A stretch of 64,000 nt of DNA, from contig OZ024783.1 of the NCBI GenBank assembly GCA_964017065.1, positions 1,242,134 through 1,306,133 on the forward strand. The letters are read 5' to 3'. The position numbers and the translations under genes were made by a program. Positions 13,101 through 23,400 of the stretch are shown here, in pieces (within the stretch, counting starts at the first letter, position 1; every line of letters starts with the position of its first letter). The DNA is from Haliclona indistincta. Lineage: Eukaryota; Porifera; Demospongiae; Haplosclerida; Chalinidae. The notes under the pieces are model-generated. The model ran no database searches, was not told where the DNA came from, and saw only the letters and a list, made by a program, of their open reading frames with translations.

Positions 13101-16100
13101 CTGCCATACTTTAGTATAATAGCCTTTGCTGATACTGTATTGTATCATTCTTTTGTTCTGATTTTATTGTATCCTGATGTATCCTGTACAGGGAATTGCA
13201 GGTTGCTTGACCAAACAATTTCCTGTTAGCGCATGCCCATAGCGTGTTTCAGTATACTAATTGTACAGAAAACGTACTGTGCGCATGTGCTAACAGCAAT
13301 TTTTCGGTCAAGCAACTTGCAATCCCCTGTAACTTGATTATTATTATACGCTACCAAACACTACACTGAGCTCACTGTTTCCAAGTACTAGTTAAACAAC
13401 GGTCCGAGGGCAGTATGGAATATACACGAGGGCAATCCAATTAGAGTCCGAGGGGTCTAATTGGATTGCACGAGTGGATATTCCATACTGCCCGAGGGAC
13501 CGTTGTTTAACGTGTTTGTATCGCACGTCACGGGCGTATCCCGTGCATTGTACTGTTTTTAGTATCGCTTGTGCTATTTTTAGTATCACACGTGCTATAG
13601 TAAAGACCACAATGGAACCCACTAGCATAAGGAATCTCAAGCGGTATATAATGTGCACGCAATAGTGCTCTGTACCTTTCGGTAGGGCTATATTGCCCTA
13701 CCCCTATTTTTCCACCACGTGGTCAAGACTGTACCACGTTTAAAAATTTTGGGCTACTTGCCCATTCCGCAGATATTGTCTGTTCCTTCAGACAATATCT
13801 GCACCCGGGCAATATATCGCGTCCCCGGGCAATATATTCCAAGCAATATATTCCATATTGCCCTGCACTTGGGGCAGTATGGAATATATTGTCCTGGCGG
13901 TGCCTTTGATACGCCCACGAGGTGGGATACAACTAGAGATACCTTTGAGCAGGTTCAAAATTAATAATAGTTGCTGCTTTAACACAAAATTAATACATGT
14001 ACAGTGGTTTTACTGTAAATCGGGAAATTTCGTTGTTATAATTATTCTCGTGGGTAGGATGAACCACAAAAAAAAACGAAAAATTTTTAACAATGAAAAT
14101 TTTCAGTCATACAAGTGTATGCCAAGTTGCAAGTTGTATGCTGGAAGACTCAAGTTTATGCTCAAGAGCTGGCTGCAGCTGAAATGCTGTCTGTCTGGAG
14201 TTACCTTTACTGAGCCAGCGACAGTGCTACTTTGCTGTCAGGAACATCTCGACGATCGCCAGCGTCAACTGTGCTCAAGCAGACTGCCCGTGTGCTTTAA
14301 CAGTTTGCTATAAACTGCTCCAAACTCAAAAGACTGTAAGAATAGGGATCGTCATTTTGTGTTTACCTAACAAATACATATGCAGTAACTTGTTGAGATG
14401 GTAAAATACATATCTTGACTTTCATGCGGCTCAACAACCACTCGTCCATAGTACACAATGTACTCTAGAGATTAAATAATGTCAAAAATTGCACTATATT
14501 CATGAGTCCAGTATTCCAGTCCAGTGAATACAGACACCCAGAATCACTTGGGTTCCAACAGGGTTCCAGTACTAAAAAGTACCAGACCCAAGGCCAAAAC
14601 CGGTTAGTGGGTAAACAGTGCTTCCCACTGAAAGGTTCATATTTTGTTACAAAGATAGTACAGTCAATTTTTGGCAGCTTCTGATCTAAAGGTTTTAAAA
14701 ATTCGGCACCTTAAGTTCACCAAAATAAATACCTTAGGCCAACTATTATTAGCGTCCACTAATTTAGCGTTTATACTAGGAGCGAGTGAGGTCATAAATG
14801 CTAAATTTAGCTAATGCTAAAATTATTATTTTTAGTTTTAAAAAGATTCATTCTACATACATTTAGCTGTGGTTTCACAGTAATAATGATCTTTAAGGAG
14901 CATGAATCTCCTTATATAACCAACTGAGTGTGCGCTAAACGTCTTCAATCCCAAAACGCTAAATTAAGTCATCGCTAATAGTACCAGGTTTAAAGTAATT
15001 ATTTCCAAGAAAAGACTCATCTCTACTCATTAAAAATATTCATTTTGGCACGTCCATAAAACACTTGGCGTATGGCAATGGAAACAGCGGTTCTAGGACA
15101 AAGTTTCATGGGCCTATAATTCATTCATAGTGGGTATGGTTATCTATGCAAGAATTATTTGAAGAAAAAACAGCTAAGTTTAGATACTTAGCTATGGGTA
15201 AATATGTGTTTATTTAGTAATACAAGTTGGCCTGTACAGTTTGTAAAATTTTTTTGTGAGGCTTATTATTACTGGCTAAAAGTATGCTACTGGAAAATTT
15301 CGGTGGCGATGGCCCTCCCAGGCCCCCTAGAACCGCTACTGTTCAGTACCAAGTAAATTCTCTGGCCTGCATGGGGATAAGGCTACTATAATATATAACA
15401 GCATGAGCTGCTGGTACATGCTTGTTGGCTGGGACAGCGCTAGCCCAGGCTACTGTTGTACCTGAACAAGGAGGCCACTCCACACCAACAGCTTTAGCTA
15501 GCTCCTGAGCTACAGCAGGCTCGTCACACATCACGACAGCATCAATCAACATGACCCACTGGTTGCCGGTAGTGCTGCCTACCCACCGGGAGATTAGCTC
15601 CTGAAGCATACCGACCGTTTCCTTCAGATTATTAGCTTCGATTTCTGGAACAAGAGTCGCGACACAGACCATTGGCAAGAGATTTCCACTTGTGAGATGG
15701 AAATCTGGTTTTCTGAAGCTTAAATAGAACTGAGTCTACATCGAAATCTGAGCAAAACATACAAGATAATGCATGATAGAGTTTAATATTGCTGTGCTCT
15801 CACCTGGTACTGTGGCGAGAGCAGCTTGATCCATAACTGGAACCATTTCTATGTCGGCACAGAAATCACCTTTTCGTCTTTTCGGACCTGGTGGCTGGCC
15901 GCATCGCTCCCAGTCGACCTCCGAGTAGTCGCTTCTCAGAGTTGAAGCAAGCTCCTTATTTCTATTCTCCACAATAGAGATGAACTTGTAGAAATTGTTT
16001 GGTGAATCGCTGACTTTGTTCGCGGCTTCGGAGACCAGATGTGCGACCTTGTTAGTAGTACTTGGTGGTGACTCCGTGATGTCAGTGACAGCAATGGCCG

Positions 16101-16239
16101 CCTGGTGAGCAGCATCGCTAATGAGATTACTTCGGAGCAGCTCGCCTGCAAATTCTATCACCTCTGCTGCTGAGATACAATTGCAGATAGCGACGAAATT
16201 GTCTCTTACTGTCCTAAACTCGGAGCTCTCTGTCGCCAT
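10161..16239 (-). CDS. NLR copy 1: CARD-like, Death-like, NACHT, LRR (one frameshift)
   Basis: Three minus-strand exons: 15804-16239, 15462-15747 and 10161-12418. Exon 1 starts MATESSEF and encodes a CARD-like helical bundle followed by a basic PGPKRRK. Exon 2 encodes a Death-like fold ending EWPPCS. Exon 3 encodes NACHT with Walker A GVGGMGKTS, Walker B ILLILDGWDE and sensor RILITSRPD, a helical region, then a few NLR-type LRRs (LDLALCDISDQGM, VKEMWIGGNRVTDMGL). Introns join in phase 1 throughout. Exon 2 is 286 bp against 288 bp in NLR2: two bases are missing near 15660-15665 (GTCGCGACACAG against CTCGCAACACACAG), breaking the frame before the Death fold. So this copy is a pseudogene, or carries an allele or sequencing defect, although the NACHT-LRR exon is fully open. 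Its 5' end faces ANK copy C. Confidence 0.85.
12419..15461 (-). other. Large intron 2 of NLR1
   Basis: Three kilobases of AT-rich DNA between the Death and NACHT exons, flanked by a good donor (TTCAG|GTACAA) and acceptor (TTTTCAG|GTAAAG). Apart from the insertion at 13385-13929, no gene or RNA is seen. It is alignable to the NLR2 intron, which is 2.4 kb longer. Confidence 0.7.
13385..13929. mobile_element. Foldback-type insertion in NLR1 intron
   Basis: NLR2 has uninterrupted TTTCCAACTAGAGAT at the matching site; NLR1 has 545 bp inserted, with CAA on both sides (possible 3-bp target duplication). The insert starts GTACTAGTTAAAC and ends near TTTGATACGCCCACG. It contains two perfect-looking hairpins (about 13393-13512 and 13780-13900). 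The same two termini bound the insertion at 59226-59634 in inverted orientation, so the two belong to one family. Confidence 0.7.
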
Positions 16240-16759
16240 TTCTAATTTGGCAGTTAAAGGGCGGAAACCCTCGTTTCATCACGCGGCTAGGGTACGGTGT
16301 TCCCTGAGCACACGCCCATTAATTTTTAGTGCTGACGCTGCGAGAAGCGTGTGATAAAGTAGGAGCAATAGACGATTAATATTCCTGAAGATGAGGCTCG
16401 TTGATCATGAGGGATAAGGCGGAACTGTTACTGGGGTCTGTCATTGTATTCACCACGAAACAAAATGAACCAGCCTTTTTACTTCTGTGTGAAAAGAAAA
16501 GGCGTTGCAGTGAGGAGGAATCTCTGACTGCAACATATTATAGCTCCCGCTTGGGTGGTAATTTACCACTTTTGTTTTTGCAGTGTATAGTTGATCTCGA
16601 AACATAAGGGAGCTCGAAGCAGCGGATTTGTGGCCAAGTTTACTTTTGATGATGCGAAAAAGATTAGGGTTAGCAATATCAAGGTTGTTGTAAAAATCAT
16701 CTAATTCTGAGCGTTGGACTTCCTAAAGTTGCGTCACGTGAAGTTGCGTCACGTGAAGT
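16240..16759. other. 5' flank of NLR1
   Basis: From 16240 to about 16529 the sequence matches the 5' flank of NLR2 (43267-43578), so this is the conserved upstream and probable promoter region; the match then stops abruptly, which marks one edge of the segmental duplication. From 16530 to 16759 I see only a direct repeat AGTTGCGTCACGTGA. Confidence 0.55.
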
Positions 16760-17160
16760 CAGAAATGTGCTAGCTCTTCCTGATTATGCTGTGTCTCGCG
16801 ATATTCTTATTTATCGAGCTAATCAATGTCCACCTCCTTCTCAAAGCTTGATTCATTCTTTCTCTGCTCACTTAGACTCGTTTTCCCTTCCATCGGTCTT
16901 GGAACTTGTTTCAGATCTGCCATCCAAGAAAGCTTGGAAAGCTTTAACTAAAACCCTAGTTTTTGAAGAATTCCGTGATTCCATTGAGTCAACTACCCTG
17001 CCATCTCTCTCCCATATTGTTAACCTCCCTCCTGCTATCAGATATGGTCATCCCGCTCCTATTATTGAAAAAGTCAAACACAATCTATCACTATCGCGTC
17101 TTTCTAATCTTCGGATAAGACTCACAACTTCCCTCGCCGCCTCTCACACTGCAGTTTTTA

Positions 17161-17739
17161 GATTGTGTCTATTGACACCAATTCGTTGGTGTCAATAACG
17201 GCCACCAAAATGCTATTGACGCCAACCTAAACCTTCGGTGTCAACTATAAATGCTTATTTGTAGCATTCATTGGCCAGCAGGTTCCAGTGGCTCAGCGGT
17301 ATAGTACGGTGGCTAGTAATGCAATCGTTCAGGGTTCGATTCTCGGTATAAGCATTTTTTGTTGTTTTTTTTTGCAGAAAACTTCAGTTTTTATTAGCTG
17401 CTATGTTTTTAGCTCGAAGATCCTTAATGAGAGCCAGAGGCCCTGTTTAGAAAGACCCTCCCGACGATCCTTAGGCTTACCAAGGGCCGAAGGCCCGGGT
17501 TAGGACAACCCTCCCGACGATCCTTAGGCTTACCAAGGGCCGAAGGCCCGGGTTAGGACGACCCTCCCGACGATCCTTAGGCTTACCAAGGGCCGAAGGC
17601 CCGGGTTAGGACGACCCTCCCCACTTTGCACAATTAGGAGAAGGTTTTTTTAGGGTTTTGGGTTTAGGATTTAGGTTGGTGTCAATAGCGTTTCGGTGGC
17701 CATTGTTGACACCAACGATTGGTGTCAATAGACACAGCC
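17161..17739. mobile_element. TIR element with 9-bp target duplication, nested in the LINE
   Basis: The element is flanked by CAGTTTTTA (17152-17160 and 17740-17748). Its ends are inverted repeats of about 60 bp (TGTGTCTATTGACACCAA on both ends). Removing it and one flank rejoins the LINE reading frame, which confirms the insertion. Inside are a tRNA-like head (17284-17347), three units of a roughly 50-bp minisatellite (GACGATCCTTAGGCTTACCA core) and a TTTAGGGTTTTGGGTTTAGG tail. A 9-bp duplication suggests mobilisation by a Mutator-like transposase. Confidence 0.75.
17284..17347 (+). mobile_element. tRNA-derived SINE head
   Basis: Pol III box A-like GTGGCTCAGCGG (17288) and box B-like GGTTCGATTCT (17333) lie at tRNA spacing. 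No complete cloverleaf is evident and the segment is inside a transposon, so it is not called as a tRNA gene. Confidence 0.6.
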
Positions 17740-18084
17740 CAGTTTTTAACACTCCGCGTGGCCAGTCGCCTAGATCGTCTTCTTGTCTTCTATGCTCTAC
17801 TGACTCTTCAGAAGATCTGGAGCACTTTGTGTTCCAGTGTCCCGCACTACAGATTGTTCGCGATACGTGGTTTCCTAAAATTTATTCGTCCCCTCCCACT
17901 TCTGCACTAGTAATCAATCACGTGATCAGAGTAGAATGGTTTGAAGATCAAGAACTGATTCTCCGATTCTTGGCAGATCTGTACAGCTACCGAGCTAAAT
18001 TGTTACATTCTCTTCTTTCCCCACCAGATGGTGGTACTCTTCTCATTCGAGGAGGCAACAAAAACTAAGAAGAAGAAGAAGAAG

Positions 18085-18490
18085 TTGCGCAATAATGGTT
18101 AAATAATTAGCTTAGTTTGTGCGCACAGAATCGAAGTCGACGCTCAGCCTGCAGGCTACAGCTGCACAACCATGTCGAACCTCAGGCTCTGATCCTCGCA
18201 TTCTTCTGGCAAGCTCCCTCCAAGCTTGCAAGGTCTTGTTTCAAACGCACATCTTGAAGCTATCAGATCTGGAATTAACAAAAAAATTGCGAACATCAGG
18301 CGTCATAATAAAAGTGTGTATAATAATCCGCGTACTTTTATGGAGCTACCAAAAGTTGAAAACCACAATGTTATCTAATTATTAATTAACCAGCAAAAAT
18401 TTCGTGTATTTGCCGCATATTCCCGTATTTTTTATGAATAAATTTTTATTGTAATTCCTGCATCCGCCACCTTCATAACATAACGAATCG
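18085..18490. other. Unassigned spacer
   Basis: A short open stretch near 18119-18300 (containing LLASSLQACKVLFQTHILKL) has no recognisable family and may be further LINE debris. Nothing else is seen. Confidence 0.4.
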
Positions 18491-19058
18491 CTCGTCCCCA
18501 GGCCCCGCCTCCCAAAGCTGAGGAGAGGGCCTGGTACAGACTGTCAGCGCATGCGCCGGAATTCACGGAATTCAAGAAATCACCGGATATTTTCCGTTCA
18601 TTATTGCTACACTTTACGTCACAGATCATGGCGGAAGTTAGTAGAGCAGATTTCGAGGCTACTATGTTGTATGCACTCCAGTGCATCGGATGTTCACATT
18701 TGAAACCAAAGCCAGAACAGTTAGCCATGTATATGAAGGCTGTGATGTTTTCGTGTGGAGATATTGTGCTGTCAACTTTTACCATTCGTTTTCAACCACA
18801 AGTACAGTCGTACTGACAGCCTAGTAGTAGTTGTCTCTCAGTTGGTGTCTCTTATGGCTGACCAGGTGGATGGCTTACGGCAAAAGGGAGTGAAAGCTGC
18901 AATAATATCGCCCGTAGGCAAAATTATTATTACGTCACATAAATAATTACCATCTAACGACGTCATCGCAATTAAATTCCCATGAATAATAGACGCATGC
19001 GCACACAGTGTGTACCAGGCCCTCTCCTCAGCTTTGGGAGGCGGGGCCTGGGGACGAG
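18491..19058. mobile_element. TIR element carrying a RecQ helicase fragment
   Basis: The ends are 47-bp inverted repeats (CTCGTCCCCAGGCCCCGCCT at the left; its complement ends at 19058). AATCGC occurs just outside both ends, a possible remnant of the target duplication. The terminus (GCCTCGTCCCC) resembles the elements at 26990 and 29041. The internal DNA encodes a helicase fragment, so this is a gene-capturing non-autonomous element. Confidence 0.65.
18601..18951 (+). pseudogene. Captured RecQ-type helicase N-terminal fragment
   Basis: Two adjacent reading frames encode pieces that line up with the start of a RecQ-like DEAD/DEAH helicase: HLKPKPEQLAMYMKAVM (the Q-motif region) and, after a region with no Walker A (GYGKS) motif, SLVVVVSQLVSLMADQVDGL followed by KGVKAAIIS (motif Ia region). 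The absent motif I and the frame change mean it cannot be a working helicase. The family call is from memory of motif order. Confidence 0.6.
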
Positions 19059-19079
19059 GCTAATCGCATTATGTACCGA

Positions 19080-19668
19080 GAAGGGATGGACTAAGTTCAC
19101 CCAATCTGAAGTGCGGATGTGTTACGTCACGCTCGTTGCTATGGTATTCACGTGCTAAACAAAACTAAATCCTAAACCCAAGACCTTAAAACACTTCGCC
19201 TAACTGCGAAAAGCCAGGAGGGTCTTCCTAACTAACTAAGGATCGTCGAGAGGGTCTTCCTAACTAAGGATCGTCGGGAGGGTCTTCCTAACTAAGGATC
19301 GTCGGGAGTGTCTTCCTAACTAACTAAGGATCGTCGGGAGGGTCGTCCTACGGAGCTAACAGCGCAAACCCGTGGCTAACAGCGCTACGGACCCGCGGTA
19401 AGAGCGCTAGCCTCTGCCTAACAGTTTTTTTTGTGAAAAAAAAAAGAACTAAAAAAAGTAGTCTGTACCAGGGATTGAACCCTAGCACACCATGCTGCTA
19501 TGCACAACACCTACCCATTGAGCCACCGAGACCTGTTGCCAACTTGACATTGGAACTAGGCTTTATAGTGATATTCTATTATAATACACATGCGCGGGCA
19601 TGTCACGTGCTTCCTGCCCGTGACGTCACACATCCGCACCTCAGGTTGGGTGAACTTAGTCTATCCCA
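19080..19668. mobile_element. TIR element with reversed tRNA-like unit
   Basis: Inverted repeats of about 40 bp (GGGATGGACTAAGTTCACCC at 19082, complement at 19650-19668) bound the element. It contains a minisatellite with core AAGGATCGTCGGGAGGGTC (19216-19345) and a minus-strand tRNA-like unit. Internal sequence is shared, reversed, with the units at 17.28-17.69 and 19.79-20.12 kb. No coding region is seen. Confidence 0.65.
19467..19535 (-). mobile_element. tRNA-derived SINE head (reverse)
   Basis: On the minus strand, box A-like GTGGCTCAATGGG and box B-like GGGTTCAATCCC sit at tRNA spacing. It closely resembles a tRNA gene, but it lies in a transposon with related copies, so I call it SINE-derived. 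Confidence 0.55.
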
Positions 19669-19786
19669 TGACGCCCCGACCGGAAGTCACGTGCGCGAGC
19701 CGCCTTCGGCGGCTTATATTATCTACGCGCGCGCACGTATAGAAGCACTATAAAGGCTTGTTTGGTGGATTGAACAGCCAACAGAT

Positions 19787-20125
19787 TTCGGTGGCTCAGC
19801 GGTTTAGTGCGTGGTTTGCAGTGCATACGCTCCGGGTTCGATTACCAATCATGGTGTCTTTTTTATTATTTTTTCTCTACAAAAACTTAAGTGTTTTGTC
19901 CATTTACAACGCTCTAGACGATCTTTAGCAAGGGCAGAAGGCCCGCTTTAGGACGACCTTCTCGACGATCCTTAGGCTTACCAAGGGCCGAAGGCCCGGG
20001 TTAGGACACCCTCCAGACGATCCTTAGGCTTACCAAGGGCCGAAGGCCCGGGTTAGGACACCCTCCCGACTTTGCACAGTTAGGAGAAGGTTTTTAGGGT
20101 TTAGGGTTTAGGATTTAGTTGTTAG
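19787..20125 (+). mobile_element. tRNA-headed SINE-like unit with minisatellite and TTTAGGG tail
   Basis: tRNA-like head (box A GTGGCTCAGCGG, box B GGGTTCGATTACC), then a T-rich stretch, then repeats around ACGATCCTTAGGCTTACC, then TTTAGGGTTTAGGGTTTAGG. The layout is the same as the unit at 17284-17690, so this is one repeat family. Confidence 0.65.
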
Positions 20126-20446
20126 GCTAATGTTTCCTAGTGTGTGCTCAGACTAGAGTCCATATTTATCACGTGATTGCCATGGCAACCAATCGGGGCT
20201 TCTCTGTACATAATGCCGTTCCTTAATAACTTAATTTATTTCAACTCCGCACCTTACGTTCACAATAATAACAATGAATAATAAGCTTTTTAGAGCACGT
20301 GATATTGCGCAATAGCATTCCCGTGCAGAAACCTGCCGAGAGTCTCCAGACCTTACTCAGTACTCCAAAAGTCAGGTCTGGCTCGCGAGACTATAGCGGC
20401 CCTAGTGAGGAGAGTAATAATACTTGAGATTTAGTGACGCAGAGCA
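20126..20446 (+). promoter_or_regulatory. 5' flank of ANK copy C
   Basis: The last 15 bases before the ATG (TGACGCAGAGCA) match copies B and E. Further upstream the sequence is unrelated to them and there is no MPC1 copy, so copy C has a different promoter region. No core promoter motif stands out. Confidence 0.35.
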
Positions 20447-23400
20447 ATGGCTGAAGGACGACGAGAAGAACACATACTCGCGTTTAAGAACGGGAACAAG
20501 CTTATGGCGGAGCAACTGCTACCCAGCATACCACAACCAGCTACCATCACGACAACGTTCGAGTGCAGAATGTTTTATTCTAAGTTAATATCATTGGTCT
20601 CTCTGCTCCACCTAGCCGCGTACTGGGGCTGGATGGATGTCGTCATTGCGCTAATATCTGTGTATAATTGTGCCCCCAACTGCAAGGACGAGGAGGGACA
20701 CATTCCACTGCATTATGCCGCCCGCAATGGACACCTCGAGGTGGTGAAATATTTCATAGTTGAACTACATTGTGACCCTATGGACAAGAACCAGTATGGC
20801 AGGACACCACTTCACTATGCTTGTCGCTATGGTAACCTCAACATTGCTCAGTATCTCATCAGAGAGGAACACTGTAACCCATCATGTGAGAACGATGATG
20901 GCATGACACCACTTCACTATGCTTGTCGCGATGGTAACCTCAACATTGGTCAGTATCTCATCAGAGAGGAACGCTGTAACCCATCATGTGAGAACACTGA
21001 GGGCGAGTCACCACTTCACTTTGCTTGTGCTAATGGTCACCTCAACATTGCTCAGTATCTCATCAGAGAGGAACACTGTAACCCATCATGTGAGGACAAA
21101 GTTGGCTTTACACCACTTCACTATGCTTGTATTAATGGTTACCTCAACATTGCTCAGTATCTCATCAGAGAGGAACACTGTAACCCATCATGTGAAAACA
21201 ATGATGGCATGACACCACTTCACTATGCCTGTCGCGATGGTTACCTCAACATTGCTCAGTATCTCATCAGAGAGGAACACTGTAACCCATCATGTGAGGA
21301 CAATGTTGGCTTTACACCACTTCACTTTGCTTGTCGCTGTGACCACGCCCACGTTGTACGATATCTGTTATCAACTGGTCGAGTGAATCCACTGACTAAG
21401 AACAAGTTTGGCTACACTGTATTGTACTATGCTAGTATCCACTATGATATCATTAAACTATTTGAACCATTTGAAGAGTGCAGGACAGCCTTCCCAGTGC
21501 ACACGTTCACTAAACTGATACTCACAGGAGACAGTGGAGCTGGTAAGACTACCATAACTGAACTCATCGTCCGCCTAGCTAGTTCTACAGCTGTAGAGTG
21601 TGTCGCTGATGTTCAACGCTACACAGCAGGGATCGTTCCACACCACATCCAGAGTAAGCAGCTGGGCAACTTTGTCGTGTATGACTTTGCTGGACAGCAA
21701 GAATACTACTCGAGTCATGATGCCGTGCTCGAGCAAGTGATGCGAAGGTCAGCAGCCATGTTTCTCTGTGTGGTAGACCTGAGTAAGAGCGAGGAGAAGA
21801 TCTGTGAGTCGCTCCACTACTGGCTAAGCTTTATCGACAATGCCTGCAGCACAGCAGAGGGACGATCGCACGTGGTGATCATTGGTAGCCATGCCGACCA
21901 GGTCATGTCATCGGTGGAGGAGAAGAGCTCGCTGCTGCAGACCATCATAGCTACCAGAAGAGTAAGACGCCAGTTGTACGTAGAGTGCATTGCTATGGAC
22001 TGTCGCAGAACCAACACTGACGCTTCACGTCGTTTGATCGCCACACTCACCAACAGCCAGAAAGCTATCACTGCCAGTCAGCCCGTCATCCACTACTATT
22101 CTCATGTTGTCTACGCATTCCTTTGTACCAAGCTGAACGTGGTAGGCTGTACACTACATGATCTTGTCTCTGCAATCGCTAAGGAAAACAATTCATCTCT
22201 CCCTAGCGACCAGTCTGTCCTCACAGAGATCCTCACCACTCTCAGTGATAAAGGTCTCATCCTCTTTATACGCCATCATCAATCCAGCTGGATCGTAGTG
22301 AAGACAGAAGCCTTGCTTAAAGAAATCAATGGAACTCTGTTTGCTCCAGACCACTTCAAGGAGCATCGTGATCTTGCCAGCAACACTGGCATAGTACCCG
22401 TCTCTAACCTTCACAAAGTGTTTCCCGACTACAACTCCGAAATGCTCGTCGGATTTCTCACTTCATTAGATTTCTGTCGACCAGTGGACCTATCAGTGCT
22501 GCAGTATACTAACCTCCAGACCACACCCTCTCACTCCACAGCTGATCTCCTCTTCTTCCCTGGTCTCATTCAGTCAGAGCGACCAGACAGCCTCGTCCAG
22601 CAGGGAGCACTAGAGTTTGGCTGGTGTCTGAAGTGTATGGATCCACATGAGTTCTTGAGCTCTCGTTTTCTTCACGTCCTTCTCCTCTCAGTGGCTTACA
22701 AGTTCCCTCTAGCCAGTCAAGGTCTCAATCGCATGTGCAGAGTGTGGAGGAATGGCATCTTCTGGAGAAATGACGAAGACATCACAACAGTGATAGAGCT
22801 CATTGACAACAACAGATGTGTGTTGGTGGCCATGTCGTGTGATGACACCATTCCAATTGAACATGCTGAACTTCGCAGTTCTCTCATTGGTCTAGTTCGT
22901 CACCTCCAACAGCAGTATTGCCCTCGTCTCAATGTTTGTGAGTTCCTCATCTCTCCTGATCTCATCCAGCGATATCCTCTGGATAACCTGCCCGGCTCTA
23001 ACCTGTTCGACATCCATCACGTCGCTCGATCTATGATCCTTCACAAGAAAGTGGTTCCCAGTTATACAGATAGCAGTGGTCGTCTTCCATTAACATCACT
23101 TCCCTTTGAGCCATATCATCAGCTTAGTTCCTCCTCCGTCTGTCAGCTACTCAATCCTAACATGGCTGACCAGCCAGTTCCTGGTCCTCTCCTCCAGGAG
23201 GTAAGGCAGCTCTGTCGTCAAACTAAGATGAAGCCACAAGTGTGCAAGGAACTGAGAGAGCATCTGGACAAGCTAAGTCTGTTTGCCGGCAGAAATCCTC
23301 TGGTGAGTAGTTAGTTTTTTGACTGTGCAATGGTAGTAATGTTTCTCTGGTGTGTACAGGAGGTGGCTGGCTTGAAGATGGATGACCTCCGAAGTAATCT

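Larger units (their letters stand above)
16760..18084 (+). mobile_element. LINE retrotransposon remnant (3' end)
   Basis: An open stretch (16767-17160) continues after an inserted element at 17749-18067. The second part has the C-terminal zinc-knuckle-like pattern of non-LTR retrotransposon reverse transcriptases (CLLCSTDSSEDLEHFVFQC), followed by a stop and an AAG-rich simple repeat tail (AAGAAGAAGAAGAAG, 18067-18084) typical of LINE 3' ends. The reverse transcriptase core is not present, so this is a 5'-truncated dead copy. The clade is not assigned. Confidence 0.65.

Noticed and set aside
19467..19535. Possible functional tRNA gene (minus strand), and similar at 17284 and 19787
   Set aside because: Box A and B are present, but all three lie in repeated mobile units followed by the same minisatellite and tail, so SINE origin is the better reading.
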